A stretch of 13,311 nt of DNA, taken from positions 1 through 13,311 of the forward strand of contig CANJIC010000031.1 in NCBI GenBank assembly GCA_947474205.1, written 5' to 3'. Below are positions 6,488-13,311 of the stretch, one piece after another; position 1 is the stretch's first letter, and each line of letters begins with the position of its first letter. This DNA comes from Planctomycetaceae bacterium (lineage in GTDB: Bacteria > Planctomycetota > Phycisphaerae > Phycisphaerales > SM1A02). The position numbers and the translations under genes are program-made. Below the pieces are notes generated by a model, which had not been told where the DNA came from, did not search any database, and saw only the letters and a program-made list of their open reading frames with translations.

Positions 6488-7465
6488 TTACGAGGGAGGG
6501 GCGCAGTTATGTGAGCCAATATTGCGTATTTTTTCAAATCGAAGGCGCACCAACGTGTCAGGCGCAATGCGTTGCAGTTCACGGATGGAATCCACAATCC
6601 AACCTTGAAGTCGATCCGCGGTCGCCTGCGGGTCGCGATGCGCGCCGCCGTTGGGTTCTGGAATAATGGCGTCAATCAAACCATTTTTCAGATTGCACTC
6701 GGCGGTCAACGCCAACGCTTGCGCCGCGGAATTATTTGTTTGCTCATTGGCCTTCTTCCACAGAATGGCCGCGCACCCTTCGGGACTGATCACGGAATAC
6801 CAACTGTGTTGCAACATGGCAATGCGATCTCCCACGCCAATTCCAAGCGCGCCGCCGGAACCGCCTTCGCCAATCACAACGCACACAATGGGCGTGCGCA
6901 AGCGACTCATCTCGCGCAGGTTCACGGCAATGGCCTCGGCTTGTCCACGCTGCTCGCTATCAATACCGGGATACGCGCCCGGCGTGTCAATGAGTGTGAC
7001 AATTGGCAAGTGAAATTTTTCCGCCAACTTCATTTTCAAAAGGGCCTTGCGATAACCCTCTGGATTGGCGCAACCAAAGCGGCACTTGATGCGCTCCTCG
7101 GTGGAGCGTCCTTTGTGATGACCGACCACCAAGCACTTTAAACTTCCAATACGCGCGAAGCCGGTGATCAGCGCGGCGTCGTCGCCGAAGCGCCTGTCGC
7201 CATGCAACTCCGACCAATCGCGGCAAATCATGCGCACATAATCCAGCGTTTGCGGCCGCTGCGGATGGCGCGCAACGCGTACCGTTTGCCACGGCGTGAG
7301 ATTGGCGTAGGTTTTTTGCAACAAGCTTTCGCGCGCTTGGCGCATTGTTCGCAATTCATCTGCGAACAGTTCGGCGTCTATTTTCGCCTCGATCACTTCG
7401 ATCTGTTGATCGATTTGCGCAACCGGTTCCTCGAAATCAAGCGTGACAAAACCTGCTTTGGACAT
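6488..7465 (-). CDS. accA: Acetyl-CoA carboxylase carboxyltransferase subunit alpha
   Basis: AccA pairs with AccD to transfer carboxyl from biotin on AccB to acetyl-CoA, making malonyl-CoA for fatty acid synthesis in the cytoplasm. The 325-residue length is normal. Diagnostic blocks are in order: a coiled N-terminus (15-55), LTPWQTVRVARHPQRP (56-71), RDWSELHGDRRFGDD (82-96), GHHKGR (115-120, usually GHQKGR), FGCANPEGYRKALLKM (130-145), LIDTPGAYPGI (158-168), GEGGSGGALGIGVGD (199-213) and YSVISPEGCAAILWK (223-237). The ATG at 7465 is the natural start; no Shine-Dalgarno is apparent. It begins 19 bp after the glycosyltransferase stop, so it probably shares that operon, which links fatty-acid supply with lipopolysaccharide core synthesis. 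accD is not in the window. A 119-bp gap separates it from the dksA-like gene. Confidence 0.97.
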   Translation of the reverse strand: MSKAGFVTLDFEEPVAQIDQQIEVIEAKIDAELFADELRTMRQARESLLQKTYANLTPWQTVRVARHPQRPQTLDYVRMICRDWSELHGDRRFGDDAALITGFARIGSLKCLVVGHHKGRSTEERIKCRFGCANPEGYRKALLKMKLAEKFHLPIVTLIDTPGAYPGIDSEQRGQAEAIAVNLREMSRLRTPIVCVVIGEGGSGGALGIGVGDRIAMLQHSWYSVISPEGCAAILWKKANEQTNNSAAQALALTAECNLKNGLIDAIIPEPNGGAHRDPQATADRLQGWIVDSIRELQRIAPDTLVRLRFEKIRNIGSHNCAPPS

Positions 7466-7484
7466 CGGGGCAATCGTAGCAAAA

Positions 7485-8507
7485 TCAAAGTTTCAAAGCG
7501 CGCCAATACTGAACGCGATCAAGCACATTTTGCACTGTAATTTGCTGCATTCGGCCTTGCCTGTGCGCGAATGTCATTTGCGCAGCCTCGCCGGCGTTGT
7601 GATAGGCGTCCACCAACAATTTGGGATCATTGCGAAATGGCCCGACACGCGTGGGACTGTTGTAGCCGTACAAGCCAATGACGGGTTTACCCAGCGCGAC
7701 CGCCAAGTGAAGCGGACCAGTGTCCGGCGAAATCACCAAGTCGCATCCATCAAGAATGCAAACCAAATTGCGCAAGCCAGAACCAAGCGCGTTCACGGGC
7801 GGATGCGCGCAACGTTGCGCCAACATTTTGCCAAGCGCAATTTCGCGCGCGGAATTTCCGCCAACTAAAATTGTTTGCAAGCCTTGCGCGGCAAGCGCGT
7901 CGATCAGTTCACACATGCGCTCGGGCAACCAATCCTTCAGCGGATTACTTGTGCCGGCCACAAGCGCCACGCGCGGCGTGGACATGTTGGCGAAAAATTC
8001 CGTTTGCCACGCGCGCTCTTGCGGCCACGGACCAATGTTCCATTGCAACGGCTGGCTGGGAATTTTCATGGCGTCAAGAAATTCCAGAAAGTGCGCCTGC
8101 ACATGATTCAGCGGCTTAGCGGGAATTTTTGTGTTTGTAAAAAGCCAATTCAATTCCTTGGCGCGGGCGCGGTCCAACCCAAGCTTGATCGGACTTCGGC
8201 ACATCGCGGTAATGATGCTGGCCTTGAGATAACACTGCAAATCAAGCACCACATCAAAGGGACGCGTCTTGAGTTGCTTGCGCAAATTCCAAAATCCGCG
8301 CCAGCCCGCCTTGCGATCAAAGATCAATATTTCATCGACATCTTTATGGCCATTCACAAGCGCGGCGCCGGGTGCTTGCAAAATCCACGTGATGCGCGCA
8401 TGCGGGCGATGTCGTTTGATGGCCGTGATCACGGGCAATGCGTGCACGACGTCGCCGATGGCGCTCATCATGACCATGCAAATTCGTGGACGCTCCGGCA
8501 GATTCAT
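7485..8507 (-). CDS. Glycosyltransferase family 9, lipopolysaccharide heptosyltransferase-like
   Basis: The 340-residue product is a GT-B fold, family 9 glycosyltransferase, the family of WaaC/WaaF that add heptose to the lipopolysaccharide inner core. The N-terminal motif MSAIGDVVHALPV (14-26) holds the acidic residue (Asp19) that acts as base in WaaC. The C-terminal nucleotide-sugar site is SPDTGPLHLAVALGKPVIGLYG (two adjoining parts, 260-281), and GTSNPLKDW (185-193) matches the K-W sugar/phosphate motif. An upstream in-frame extension reaches 8651, but the start at ATG 8507 forms an ATGA overlap with the upstream kinase gene and sits just before the conserved motif, so it is preferred. 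The pairing with a KdkA-like kinase supports a role in the lipid A core at the inner membrane. Donor and acceptor sugars cannot be told from sequence. Confidence 0.92.
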   Translation of the reverse strand: MNLPERPRICMVMMSAIGDVVHALPVITAIKRHRPHARITWILQAPGAALVNGHKDVDEILIFDRKAGWRGFWNLRKQLKTRPFDVVLDLQCYLKASIITAMCRSPIKLGLDRARAKELNWLFTNTKIPAKPLNHVQAHFLEFLDAMKIPSQPLQWNIGPWPQERAWQTEFFANMSTPRVALVAGTSNPLKDWLPERMCELIDALAAQGLQTILVGGNSAREIALGKMLAQRCAHPPVNALGSGLRNLVCILDGCDLVISPDTGPLHLAVALGKPVIGLYGYNSPTRVGPFRNDPKLLVDAYHNAGEAAQMTFAHRQGRMQQITVQNVLDRVQYWRALKL

Positions 8508-9268
8508 GCGTTGAACTCTAGCGCAGAAATGAAAGTTGCCAACGCAGCGGGCGACATGACAAGGTCGCCTTTGCGAACGCGCTTGCGCAATGAGCGCTCC
8601 AGGCGAGCGTGGTTTGCCGCGCGCACGTGCTGCACTTGTTGTGGGGCCCACGAAATATCCTCCACATCAAGTAGATACGCGCGAACGAGATCGCCAGCGT
8701 GCGCCAACAAAATATTGCGCGCGTTCAGGTCCTTGTGCAGCACGCCATGTGACGCGCATTTCGCCAACAAGTCACGCACCGCAATCAGCGCGGCCGCCTG
8801 TTGCTGCGCCGTTGGTTGCGCCGCCAGAAACGCGACAAAGTCAACGCTGTGTGGCACGTGCACGGTAAGTAAATCCATACGAAGAAACAATCCTGACTTG
8901 TAAAACACAACGCCAACAATGTCGGGCGTGGCAATACCCAGCGCGTGAATGCGCTGCGAATGTTCAAGTTCAACACGCGCGCGCTGATCTCCTACATATC
9001 GATCGCCCGCGAGGTGGCGCCAGAAACCTCCATGACTGCAGCGACGAACAACAAGCGGCGTGCTCAATTCGTCGCACTTCCAAGTTGCCACGGCGGCGCG
9101 CCCGCGAAATCGCTGGCTGTCCTTGGAGGCAAGCGCCAACGTGATCACAGGCGAAGTCGCTTGACCAACGGCGTTGACGAGTTGATCAACCCACTTCGCG
9201 CGCAACCAACTTGCGCCGCAAGGAAGAGCGTGCGATATGAAACCTGTTGGTGGCAGTTGGTCTTTCAA
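8504..9268 (-). CDS. Lipopolysaccharide core kinase, KdkA/WaaP-like
   Basis: The 254-residue product resembles the 3-deoxy-D-manno-octulosonic acid (Kdo) kinase family, which phosphorylates a core sugar of lipid A precursors with ATP. Readable features are PLVVRRCSHGGFW (71-83) and AGDRYVG (87-93), typical of the family's basic N-lobe, YKSGLFLRMDLLT (123-135), the catalytic loop HKDLNARNILL (178-188) with Asp180 and Asn185, and the metal-binding element LLDVED (199-204). That element reads DVE where DFD is usual. A late ANHARLERSLRK segment (218-229) is also family-like. An in-frame stop lies just upstream, and TTG at 9268 is the first possible start; no Shine-Dalgarno is clear, so the 5' end is uncertain. 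Its stop overlaps the glycosyltransferase start by 4 bp. It appears to be the first gene of the minus-strand envelope operon. Confidence 0.82.
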   Translation of the reverse strand: MKDQLPPTGFISHALPCGASWLRAKWVDQLVNAVGQATSPVITLALASKDSQRFRGRAAVATWKCDELSTPLVVRRCSHGGFWRHLAGDRYVGDQRARVELEHSQRIHALGIATPDIVGVVFYKSGLFLRMDLLTVHVPHSVDFVAFLAAQPTAQQQAAALIAVRDLLAKCASHGVLHKDLNARNILLAHAGDLVRAYLLDVEDISWAPQQVQHVRAANHARLERSLRKRVRKGDLVMSPAALATFISALEFNA

Positions 9269-9278
9269 GCGTGGTCAT

Positions 9279-9560
9279 GAGTATGCGACCAATTGAAAAA
9301 TAATTCCACCAAGGCCGGCGTGCAAAAATGTGCGCGGCGACAGGTATTTCAGCAAGCAGTCGGCGGTTTATAAATTCGCCTGCGCGGTCAATCGTTCACA
9401 CATTCAGTATTAGAAAGGAACACATTTGCTTTCAGAATGATGATTGTGGACATATTGGCGCCATGCAAGTGCGCATTTGAAATTGCCGCGTGGATAATTG
9501 CGCCGAGTTCAAATGAATTGATCAACTGCACAAAATCCAATTCAAAGGCACAATGCCGTC
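9279..9560. other. Divergent intergenic region between the kinase gene and proC
   Basis: This 282-bp stretch separates two divergent genes and must hold both promoters. I see AT-rich pieces (TTTATAAATT near 9367, GATAAT at 9493) but no pair of -35 and -10 boxes at good spacing, so no promoter is called. Exact arms TGAATTG (9514-9520) and CAATTCA (9538-9544) bracket a spacer that begins inside a TTGATCAA palindrome; this is a possible hairpin or operator 16 bp before proC. I found no RNA gene or convincing small ORF. Confidence 0.4.
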
Positions 9561-10406
9561 ATGCCCAATTCATCATCGCCACAGCAAGTCCCTGCGAATG
9601 CAAGCGCTCAATACACATTGGCGGTGCTTGGATTTGGCAAATTGGCCTCGGCCATTGTGCGCGGCTGCGTGTCCACTGGTGTTCTCAAGGCCAGCGACAT
9701 TGTTGTTTGGGCTAGAAGCGACGCGCGCATGGCGCAGGCGCATTCCATGGGTTTGAAATTAGTGGACATGAATACGTGCGCGAAAAGTGGCCACGCGCTA
9801 TTGCTGTCCATCAAGCCGCAGTTTTTTAGCGAGTTGGCGCCGCAACTATGCGTGAACGCAAACACTAATGTGATGAGCGTCATGGCGGGTTGGTCCGCTG
9901 AGCACATTGGCGCGCGCTTGAAAGTGAAGCATGTCATTCGCGCCATGCCCAACGTGGCCGCGCAAGTGCAAGCCGCGGTGACCGCGCTTTCAATTCCACA
10001 AGAATGTCCGGCGCCCGCGCGCGAATTTGCCATGAAACTTTTTTCTGCAGTGGGACGCGTGGAACTTCTGCATGAGTCGCACCTGGACGCCGCCACCGCT
10101 ATTTCCAGTTCCGGCATTGCGTATCTGTGCTTGTTCATGGAGGCGCTTGAACGCGCGGCGCTTCAACTTGGCCTGCCGAAAGATGTGGCGAAAAATTTAT
10201 CGCTTGATGTGCTGCAAGGCGTTGCCAAAAGCGCTTCTGCTGGCGCATTTGATGCGGCGGCGTTGCGCGCCAGCGTGACCAGCCCACACGGCACAACAGC
10301 CGCGGCGCTTGCCGTTCTAGATGCGGGAGAATTTTCCCAACTGATCACGCGTGCGGCGCAAGCGGCGAAAGACCGCGCCGCGCAGTTGGGTCAAGCCAAC
10401 CAGTGA
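9561..10406 (+). CDS. proC: Pyrroline-5-carboxylate reductase
   Basis: ProC reduces 1-pyrroline-5-carboxylate to L-proline with NAD(P)H, the last step of proline synthesis in the cytoplasm. The 281-residue protein shows the Rossmann nucleotide motif VLGFGKLASAIVRG (22-35), SIKPQ (83-87), VMAGWS (107-112) and HVIRAMPN (124-131). The dimerisation/substrate helix is DAATAISSSGIAY (176-188, usually DAVTALSGSGPAY), and the C-terminal signature is VTSPHGTTAAALAVLD (239-254, usually SPGGTT). The few changes in otherwise invariant motifs (SGSGP to SSSGI, GG to HG) are unusual but conservative. The ATG at 9561 gives an 18-residue low-complexity leader before the first strand, so the true start could be slightly later. 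It stands alone on the plus strand; a tandem repeat array follows its stop. Confidence 0.93.
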   Translation: MPNSSSPQQVPANASAQYTLAVLGFGKLASAIVRGCVSTGVLKASDIVVWARSDARMAQAHSMGLKLVDMNTCAKSGHALLLSIKPQFFSELAPQLCVNANTNVMSVMAGWSAEHIGARLKVKHVIRAMPNVAAQVQAAVTALSIPQECPAPAREFAMKLFSAVGRVELLHESHLDAATAISSSGIAYLCLFMEALERAALQLGLPKDVAKNLSLDVLQGVAKSASAGAFDAAALRASVTSPHGTTAAALAVLDAGEFSQLITRAAQAAKDRAAQLGQANQ

Positions 10407-10420
10407 GTTGGATGGACTGA

Positions 10421-10698
10421 CTTGCATTTCTGGCGCCAGCAAATTGCGAACGCGCGTGCGTGTCTTACATCATTTGGAAATCGCAGCGCACTCAGTTGTG
10501 ACCGCGCGCGTCTCTTGCATCATTTGGAAATCGCGGCGCACTCAGTTGTGATAGCGCGCGTCTCTTGCATCATTTAGAAATCGCGGCGCACTCAGTTGTG
10601 ACAGCGCGCGTCTCTTGCATCATTTGGAAATCGCAGCGCCTCTAAGTTGTGAAAGCGCTCACACGCCCCTTGCATAATTTAAAAGTCGCGGCGCGCAA
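10421..10698. repeat. Tandem array of 50-bp units reaching into the 3' end of the ABC permease gene
   Basis: Units begin with CATCATTTGGAAATCGC. Copies start at 10468, 10518 and 10568 with a period of exactly 50 bp and only a few mismatches. A fourth copy starts at 10618, is more diverged and 55 bp long. A fifth, partial copy starts at 10673 and continues through the stop codon of the permease gene to about 10698. A decayed sixth copy can be traced at about 10421-10467 just after proC. Units contain no unique spacers and no obvious coding capacity. The array fills nearly all of the 272-bp convergent gap between proC and the permease gene. Confidence 0.9.
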
Positions 10699-11779
10699 AG
10701 AGCCAGCACCCAACGCCTAGGGTGATAATTTCAAATACCACGGATGTGCCCAAGATCCAACCAACACCGCGCGATCGTTGATCGGCTTCAATGGCCGCCA
10801 CCACCACGCTGGTTTTAGCGCGGCTATTTCCAAATCCGGGCCCACCACGTCGGCGTTGCTTTTGCGCCGTTGCGGCAACTTCCTCGGCTTCATCGTCGCC
10901 TTCTTCTTGCATGTTGGAGGCCTCCAACGTCCAGCGCTGCAAAAGCGAAGTGGTCTCATCTGTTTTTGGCAACGCGGTCTTCAGCGCGAATACAACTCGA
11001 TGCCATAATTGCAAGTTGGCCAGCGTGGACTGATCGCGTTCAAGTTCGGTTTGCAAATCCGACACGTCCACATCCGCATTTTCCTTCTTGCGCTTTTGTA
11101 TCAACGCCTCAACCGCTTGGCATTCCTTCACGCTGCCAATGCGGAATCCATTCACAATGGTCTCCGCGGAATTCACGGTGAACAAAAATCCCCAGAACAA
11201 AATGGTGAGCAGCAACGCGGCGATTGCGGAACGAGTGACGGTGCCAAGCAACGCGCTCATGGCGAACAAATAGGAATACAACAAAGTCACCAGCGGAATG
11301 GCTAGAAACAGGCCTGGCTCCCACGCTCCGCCGCGCAAGCCAATGACTAGAAAACTGGCCAAGCAAAACACGGCCATTTGCGCCGATGTGAACAGCAACC
11401 CCGCGGTGAATTTATAAATATATAAACGCCAACGCGGAATTGGCCGCGACAACATGTTCTCCACCACTCCGCTTGAAACCATTTCGGGAAACATTCCGGC
11501 GCTGCTGACCAACGCCAGCAAGCACGCCAACCAGCCCAGCCAAAATTTCACGCCCACAGAATTGAACATGAGCTTGTAGAACTCGGCGGGTGTGAACATG
11601 TTTGAATTCACAAACGGAACCTCAATGGTGAATCCAACTATGGTCACTCCCTGGTCGTTCAAACCGCCAATGCCAATGACCGCCACCACCAACAGCGACA
11701 AGATCATGGACAGCGTGAATAATTTCTTGGCCACAAGTTCGCGGTAGCCGTCAACTAAAATCGCGGTGAAGACCGTCAT
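10679..11779 (-). CDS. ABC-2 type transporter permease
   Basis: The 366-residue membrane protein is the permease partner of the ATPase encoded just upstream. Six hydrophobic segments can be read, at about 20-40, 75-95, 122-148, 155-178, 184-205 and 338-360, the usual number for ABC-2 permeases. SSGVVENMLSRPIPRW (102-117) matches the cytoplasmic coupling region typical of ABC-2 exporters, and the C-terminus ends in the common FARRDF. Between the fifth and sixth helices lies a hydrophilic insert (about 206-337) with a predicted coiled coil (218-260) and an acidic then basic stretch (291-311), probably extracytoplasmic. The ATG at 11779 overlaps the stop of the ATPase gene (ATGA), indicating translational coupling. 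The substrate is unknown. Its last codons form part of the tandem repeat array. Confidence 0.9.
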   Translation of the reverse strand: MTVFTAILVDGYRELVAKKLFTLSMILSLLVVAVIGIGGLNDQGVTIVGFTIEVPFVNSNMFTPAEFYKLMFNSVGVKFWLGWLACLLALVSSAGMFPEMVSSGVVENMLSRPIPRWRLYIYKFTAGLLFTSAQMAVFCLASFLVIGLRGGAWEPGLFLAIPLVTLLYSYLFAMSALLGTVTRSAIAALLLTILFWGFLFTVNSAETIVNGFRIGSVKECQAVEALIQKRKKENADVDVSDLQTELERDQSTLANLQLWHRVVFALKTALPKTDETTSLLQRWTLEASNMQEEGDDEAEEVAATAQKQRRRGGPGFGNSRAKTSVVVAAIEADQRSRGVGWILGTSVVFEIITLGVGCWLFARRDF

Positions 11780-12816
11780 GAACCCGCTCCTGGCGGCGGC
11801 GCATTTCCCGTCAGCGGGTCAACGACAATTTTCATGAAAAGTTCTTCCAATCGCTGGCGCATTGGAATAAGAGAAATAATTTCACCGCCAGCCGCACGCG
11901 CCGCGTCAAGCGCGGGTTGCGCGGCGGCGGCATCCAAATCAGCAAACACATATTGATGGGTGCCGTTCGCCAGCATGGTTGGCGCGATATTCATGCCGCG
12001 AAATGGCAAACTCTTTCCAATTGCCGCGCCGTTACCAGCAACTTCCGCGCCTACACCAACGTTCATTGCCGTATTCGCACCCGCGCTTGAACTGGCCCCA
12101 CCCCAACGAACCGTCAATTCCTGGCGCGAACCTTCCTTCTGCAAATCATCCATGCGACCTTGTTTCACAACACGGCCCTGCACCAAAATGGCCACGCGGT
12201 CGCACACTTGCTCGGCCTCTCCCAACAGATGGCTGTTCAAAAACACGGTGCGCCCTTCGCGGCGCATCTGAAGAAGCAGGTCGCGAATTTCAACGCGGCC
12301 GACCGGGTCCACGCCATCGGTTGGCTCGTCAAGAAAAACAATTTGCGGATCATTCACAAGCGCGGCCGCCAAACCCGCGCGCTGGCGCATGCCCTTTGAA
12401 AAAATATTCACGCGTCGGTCCATCCACTGTGCAAGTCCAACGCGATCCAACAATTCCGCGGCGCGCTTTTTCCTGGTGGCACGGTCCACGCCGGAAAGTG
12501 CGGCCACAAATTCCACGGCTTGCCGCGCCGTGAGATACGGCGCCAATCGATGTTGCTCCGGCAAATATCCAACTCGCGTCAATGTTTTCTTATCGCCAAT
12601 CGGCTTGCCCAACATTTCGCCGCGCGCCACTGTTGGCTTGACCACGGTCAACAACACTTTCACAAGCGTGCTTTTTCCCGCACCGTTGGGACCAAGCAAC
12701 CCAAATATTTCACCCGCGCCAACATGCAGCGACACATCGCGCAACGCATGCGTATTTCCGCTGTAGACCTTGGAAACACACTCAAGCGAAATCACATTTT
12801 GATTTTGGCTGACCAC
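11776..12816 (-). CDS. ABC transporter ATP-binding protein
   Basis: The 346-residue protein is the cytoplasmic ATPase that powers the adjacent ABC-2 permease. All nucleotide-binding motifs are present: Walker A GPNGAGKST (42-50), Q-loop Gln88 in YLPEQH, signature FSKGMRQR (139-146, in place of LSGGQ), Walker B IVFLDEP (159-165), D-loop GVDP (168-171) and switch His196 in NSH. The KGM signature is common in the CcmA/NatA-like branch of ABC-2 systems. A C-terminal extension (230-346) contains a Gly/Ala/Ser-rich stretch (239-266) and then a DUF4162-like alpha-beta segment (about 286-327) seen in related ATPases. The start is GTG at 12816; no clear Shine-Dalgarno is seen, and a later GTG at residue 8 is possible. 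The transported substrate cannot be inferred. Confidence 0.95.
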   Translation of the reverse strand: MVSQNQNVISLECVSKVYSGNTHALRDVSLHVGAGEIFGLLGPNGAGKSTLVKVLLTVVKPTVARGEMLGKPIGDKKTLTRVGYLPEQHRLAPYLTARQAVEFVAALSGVDRATRKKRAAELLDRVGLAQWMDRRVNIFSKGMRQRAGLAAALVNDPQIVFLDEPTDGVDPVGRVEIRDLLLQMRREGRTVFLNSHLLGEAEQVCDRVAILVQGRVVKQGRMDDLQKEGSRQELTVRWGGASSSAGANTAMNVGVGAEVAGNGAAIGKSLPFRGMNIAPTMLANGTHQYVFADLDAAAAQPALDAARAAGGEIISLIPMRQRLEELFMKIVVDPLTGNAPPPGAGS

Positions 12817-12837
12817 ACAAGAGAGCGTACAAGCAAC

Positions 12838-12869
12838 ATCCCGGCGGAGGCCGTCGCCTCCGCCGGGAT
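12838..12869 (-). terminator. Perfect 14-bp-stem hairpin between the partial gene and the ABC operon
   Basis: ATCCCGGCGGAGGC (12838-12851) and GCCTCCGCCGGGAT (12856-12869) are exact reverse complements with a 4-nt loop. On the minus strand the hairpin lies 16 bp after the stop of the right-hand gene and before the ABC operon. The tail GTTGCTTGT is only moderately T-rich, so termination is likely but not certain. Confidence 0.55.
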
Positions 12870-12885
12870 TCCTCCCACCGTTGCT

Positions 12886-13311
12886 TTAGCGACAACCTTC
12901 ATTCATAAACCTATCCAACGTTGGCTTATGCGAAGCCGAGACACCGCGGACATCGATAATGTCACCGTTCAAACGCGTGACAATCACAGGTAGCGGCGCG
13001 TCGACGTGAATTGACCAATCACCAAACTCATTCGCAAACTCCATCACCCCTAAACCACGACGCATTGCCGCAATAGCGATGGTTTCCAAATCACCACTCA
13101 CAATCACCTGCCAATTATTCGTGTTTGCAATTTGTCCCTCTAGAACCGCGCTATCCGCCAAATAATCGGCGGATATTCGGTACTCGGTGGATTGAAATTC
13201 CTCTGCAATTTCCTCATCAATTTGATTTTCCACAATCAAATATGAAGTTGGCTCTGGCTTGACGGGCTTCTTTGGGACAAAATACTGCCCCTCCACTTCC
13301 TGAATGATTTC
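12886..13311 (-). CDS. C-terminal part of an unrecognised protein (runs off right edge)
   Basis: The frame is open from the right edge to a TAA at 12886, giving about 141 residues of the C-terminus. A GTG at 13296 could be read as a start, but the frame continues upstream (EIIQE), so I treat the gene as 5'-truncated. The visible part begins with a Lys/Pro-rich linker (VPKKPVKPEPTS), then an acidic stretch, then a mixed alpha-beta region ending in DRFMNEGCR. No signal peptide, membrane segment or catalytic motif is visible, and I do not recognise the family. A strong hairpin follows the stop. Base composition looks slightly more AT-rich than the ABC genes beside it. Treat as hypothetical. Confidence 0.7.
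   Translation of the reverse strand, partial: EIIQEVEGQYFVPKKPVKPEPTSYLIVENQIDEEIAEEFQSTEYRISADYLADSAVLEGQIANTNNWQVIVSGDLETIAIAAMRRGLGVMEFANEFGDWSIHVDAPLPVIVTRLNGDIIDVRGVSASHKPTLDRFMNEGCR

Noticed and set aside
6064..6666. 200-residue plus-strand ORF
   Set aside because: It is antisense to the dksA-like and accA genes; the Gly-rich start is the reverse of the Lys/Pro-rich tail codons.
8508..8651. 48-residue N-terminal extension of the glycosyltransferase
   Set aside because: It lies inside the kinase gene and is Arg-rich without structure. The ATG at 8507 gives an ATGA overlap and begins just before the conserved motif.
7875..8903. 342-residue plus-strand ORF
   Set aside because: It lies antisense to the glycosyltransferase and kinase genes, both with clear motifs; its own translation is low in recognisable structure and rich in Arg and Ala, as expected of a shadow frame.
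9553..9756. 67-residue plus-strand ORF starting 8 bp before proC, with AAAGG upstream
   Set aside because: It runs out of frame through the proC Rossmann region and shows no family features; ProC motifs are in the other frame.
10351..10551. 66-residue plus-strand ORF in the repeat array
   Set aside because: It only reads through the end of proC and two repeat units; the 50-bp period is not a multiple of three, so it has no coding logic.
10468..10672. CRISPR array
   Set aside because: The 50-bp units are head-to-tail and nearly identical throughout, with no unique spacers and no cas genes nearby.

Overview
The window looks like chromosomal DNA from a Gram-negative, probably planctomycete-like bacterium (Planctomycetota, perhaps Phycisphaerae). 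This placement is an inference. It rests on a DksA/TraR-like protein with a degenerate zinc finger lying directly upstream of lspA, an LspA with a long loop after its first membrane helix, weak or absent Shine-Dalgarno sites before most genes, and lipopolysaccharide-core genes that imply an outer membrane. Most of the window is housekeeping and cell-envelope DNA with compact, overlapping genes. I found no phage, transposon, CRISPR or defence cassette.

Layout, left to right. (1) Positions 1-1918, minus strand: a membrane-anchored MsrB-MsrA fusion, then, through an ATGA overlap, a secreted M28/PSMA-like metallopeptidase that runs off the left edge. (2) 1945-3459, plus strand: a divergent, exported protein with seven FG-GAP repeats, probably a seven-bladed beta-propeller. 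(3) 3539-3805: tRNA-Ser(GGA) and tRNA-Pro(GGG), ended by a clear intrinsic terminator. (4) 3850-4110, minus: a small lipoprotein-like membrane protein. Between it and truB lies a pair of nested inverted repeats. (5) 4227-4937, plus: truB, whose 3' end overlaps the 3' end of lspA. (6) 4864-9268, minus: an envelope/lipid run in transcription order KdkA-like sugar kinase, family 9 glycosyltransferase, accA, dksA-like gene, lspA. The first two and the last two genes overlap or nearly abut. (7) 9561-10406, plus: proC. (8) About 10421-10698: a tandem array of 50-bp units that runs into the last codons of the next gene. (9) 10679-12816, minus: an ABC transporter (ATPase then ABC-2 permease) with an ATGA overlap. 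(10) 12838-12869: a perfect 14-bp-stem hairpin. (11) 12886 to the right edge, minus: the C-terminal part of an unrecognised protein.

How the genes fit together: the minus-strand run joins fatty-acid precursor synthesis (AccA), lipopolysaccharide core assembly (sugar kinase and heptosyltransferase-like enzyme) and lipoprotein maturation (LspA), so it is largely an envelope-biogenesis block. The left end adds extracytoplasmic protein repair (Msr) and peptide or protein turnover (M28 peptidase). No strong candidate for a wholly new system is visible. The items most worth a second look are the repeat array continuous with the end of the permease gene, the zinc-finger-less DksA-like protein with a lysine-rich tail, and the nested palindromes before truB.
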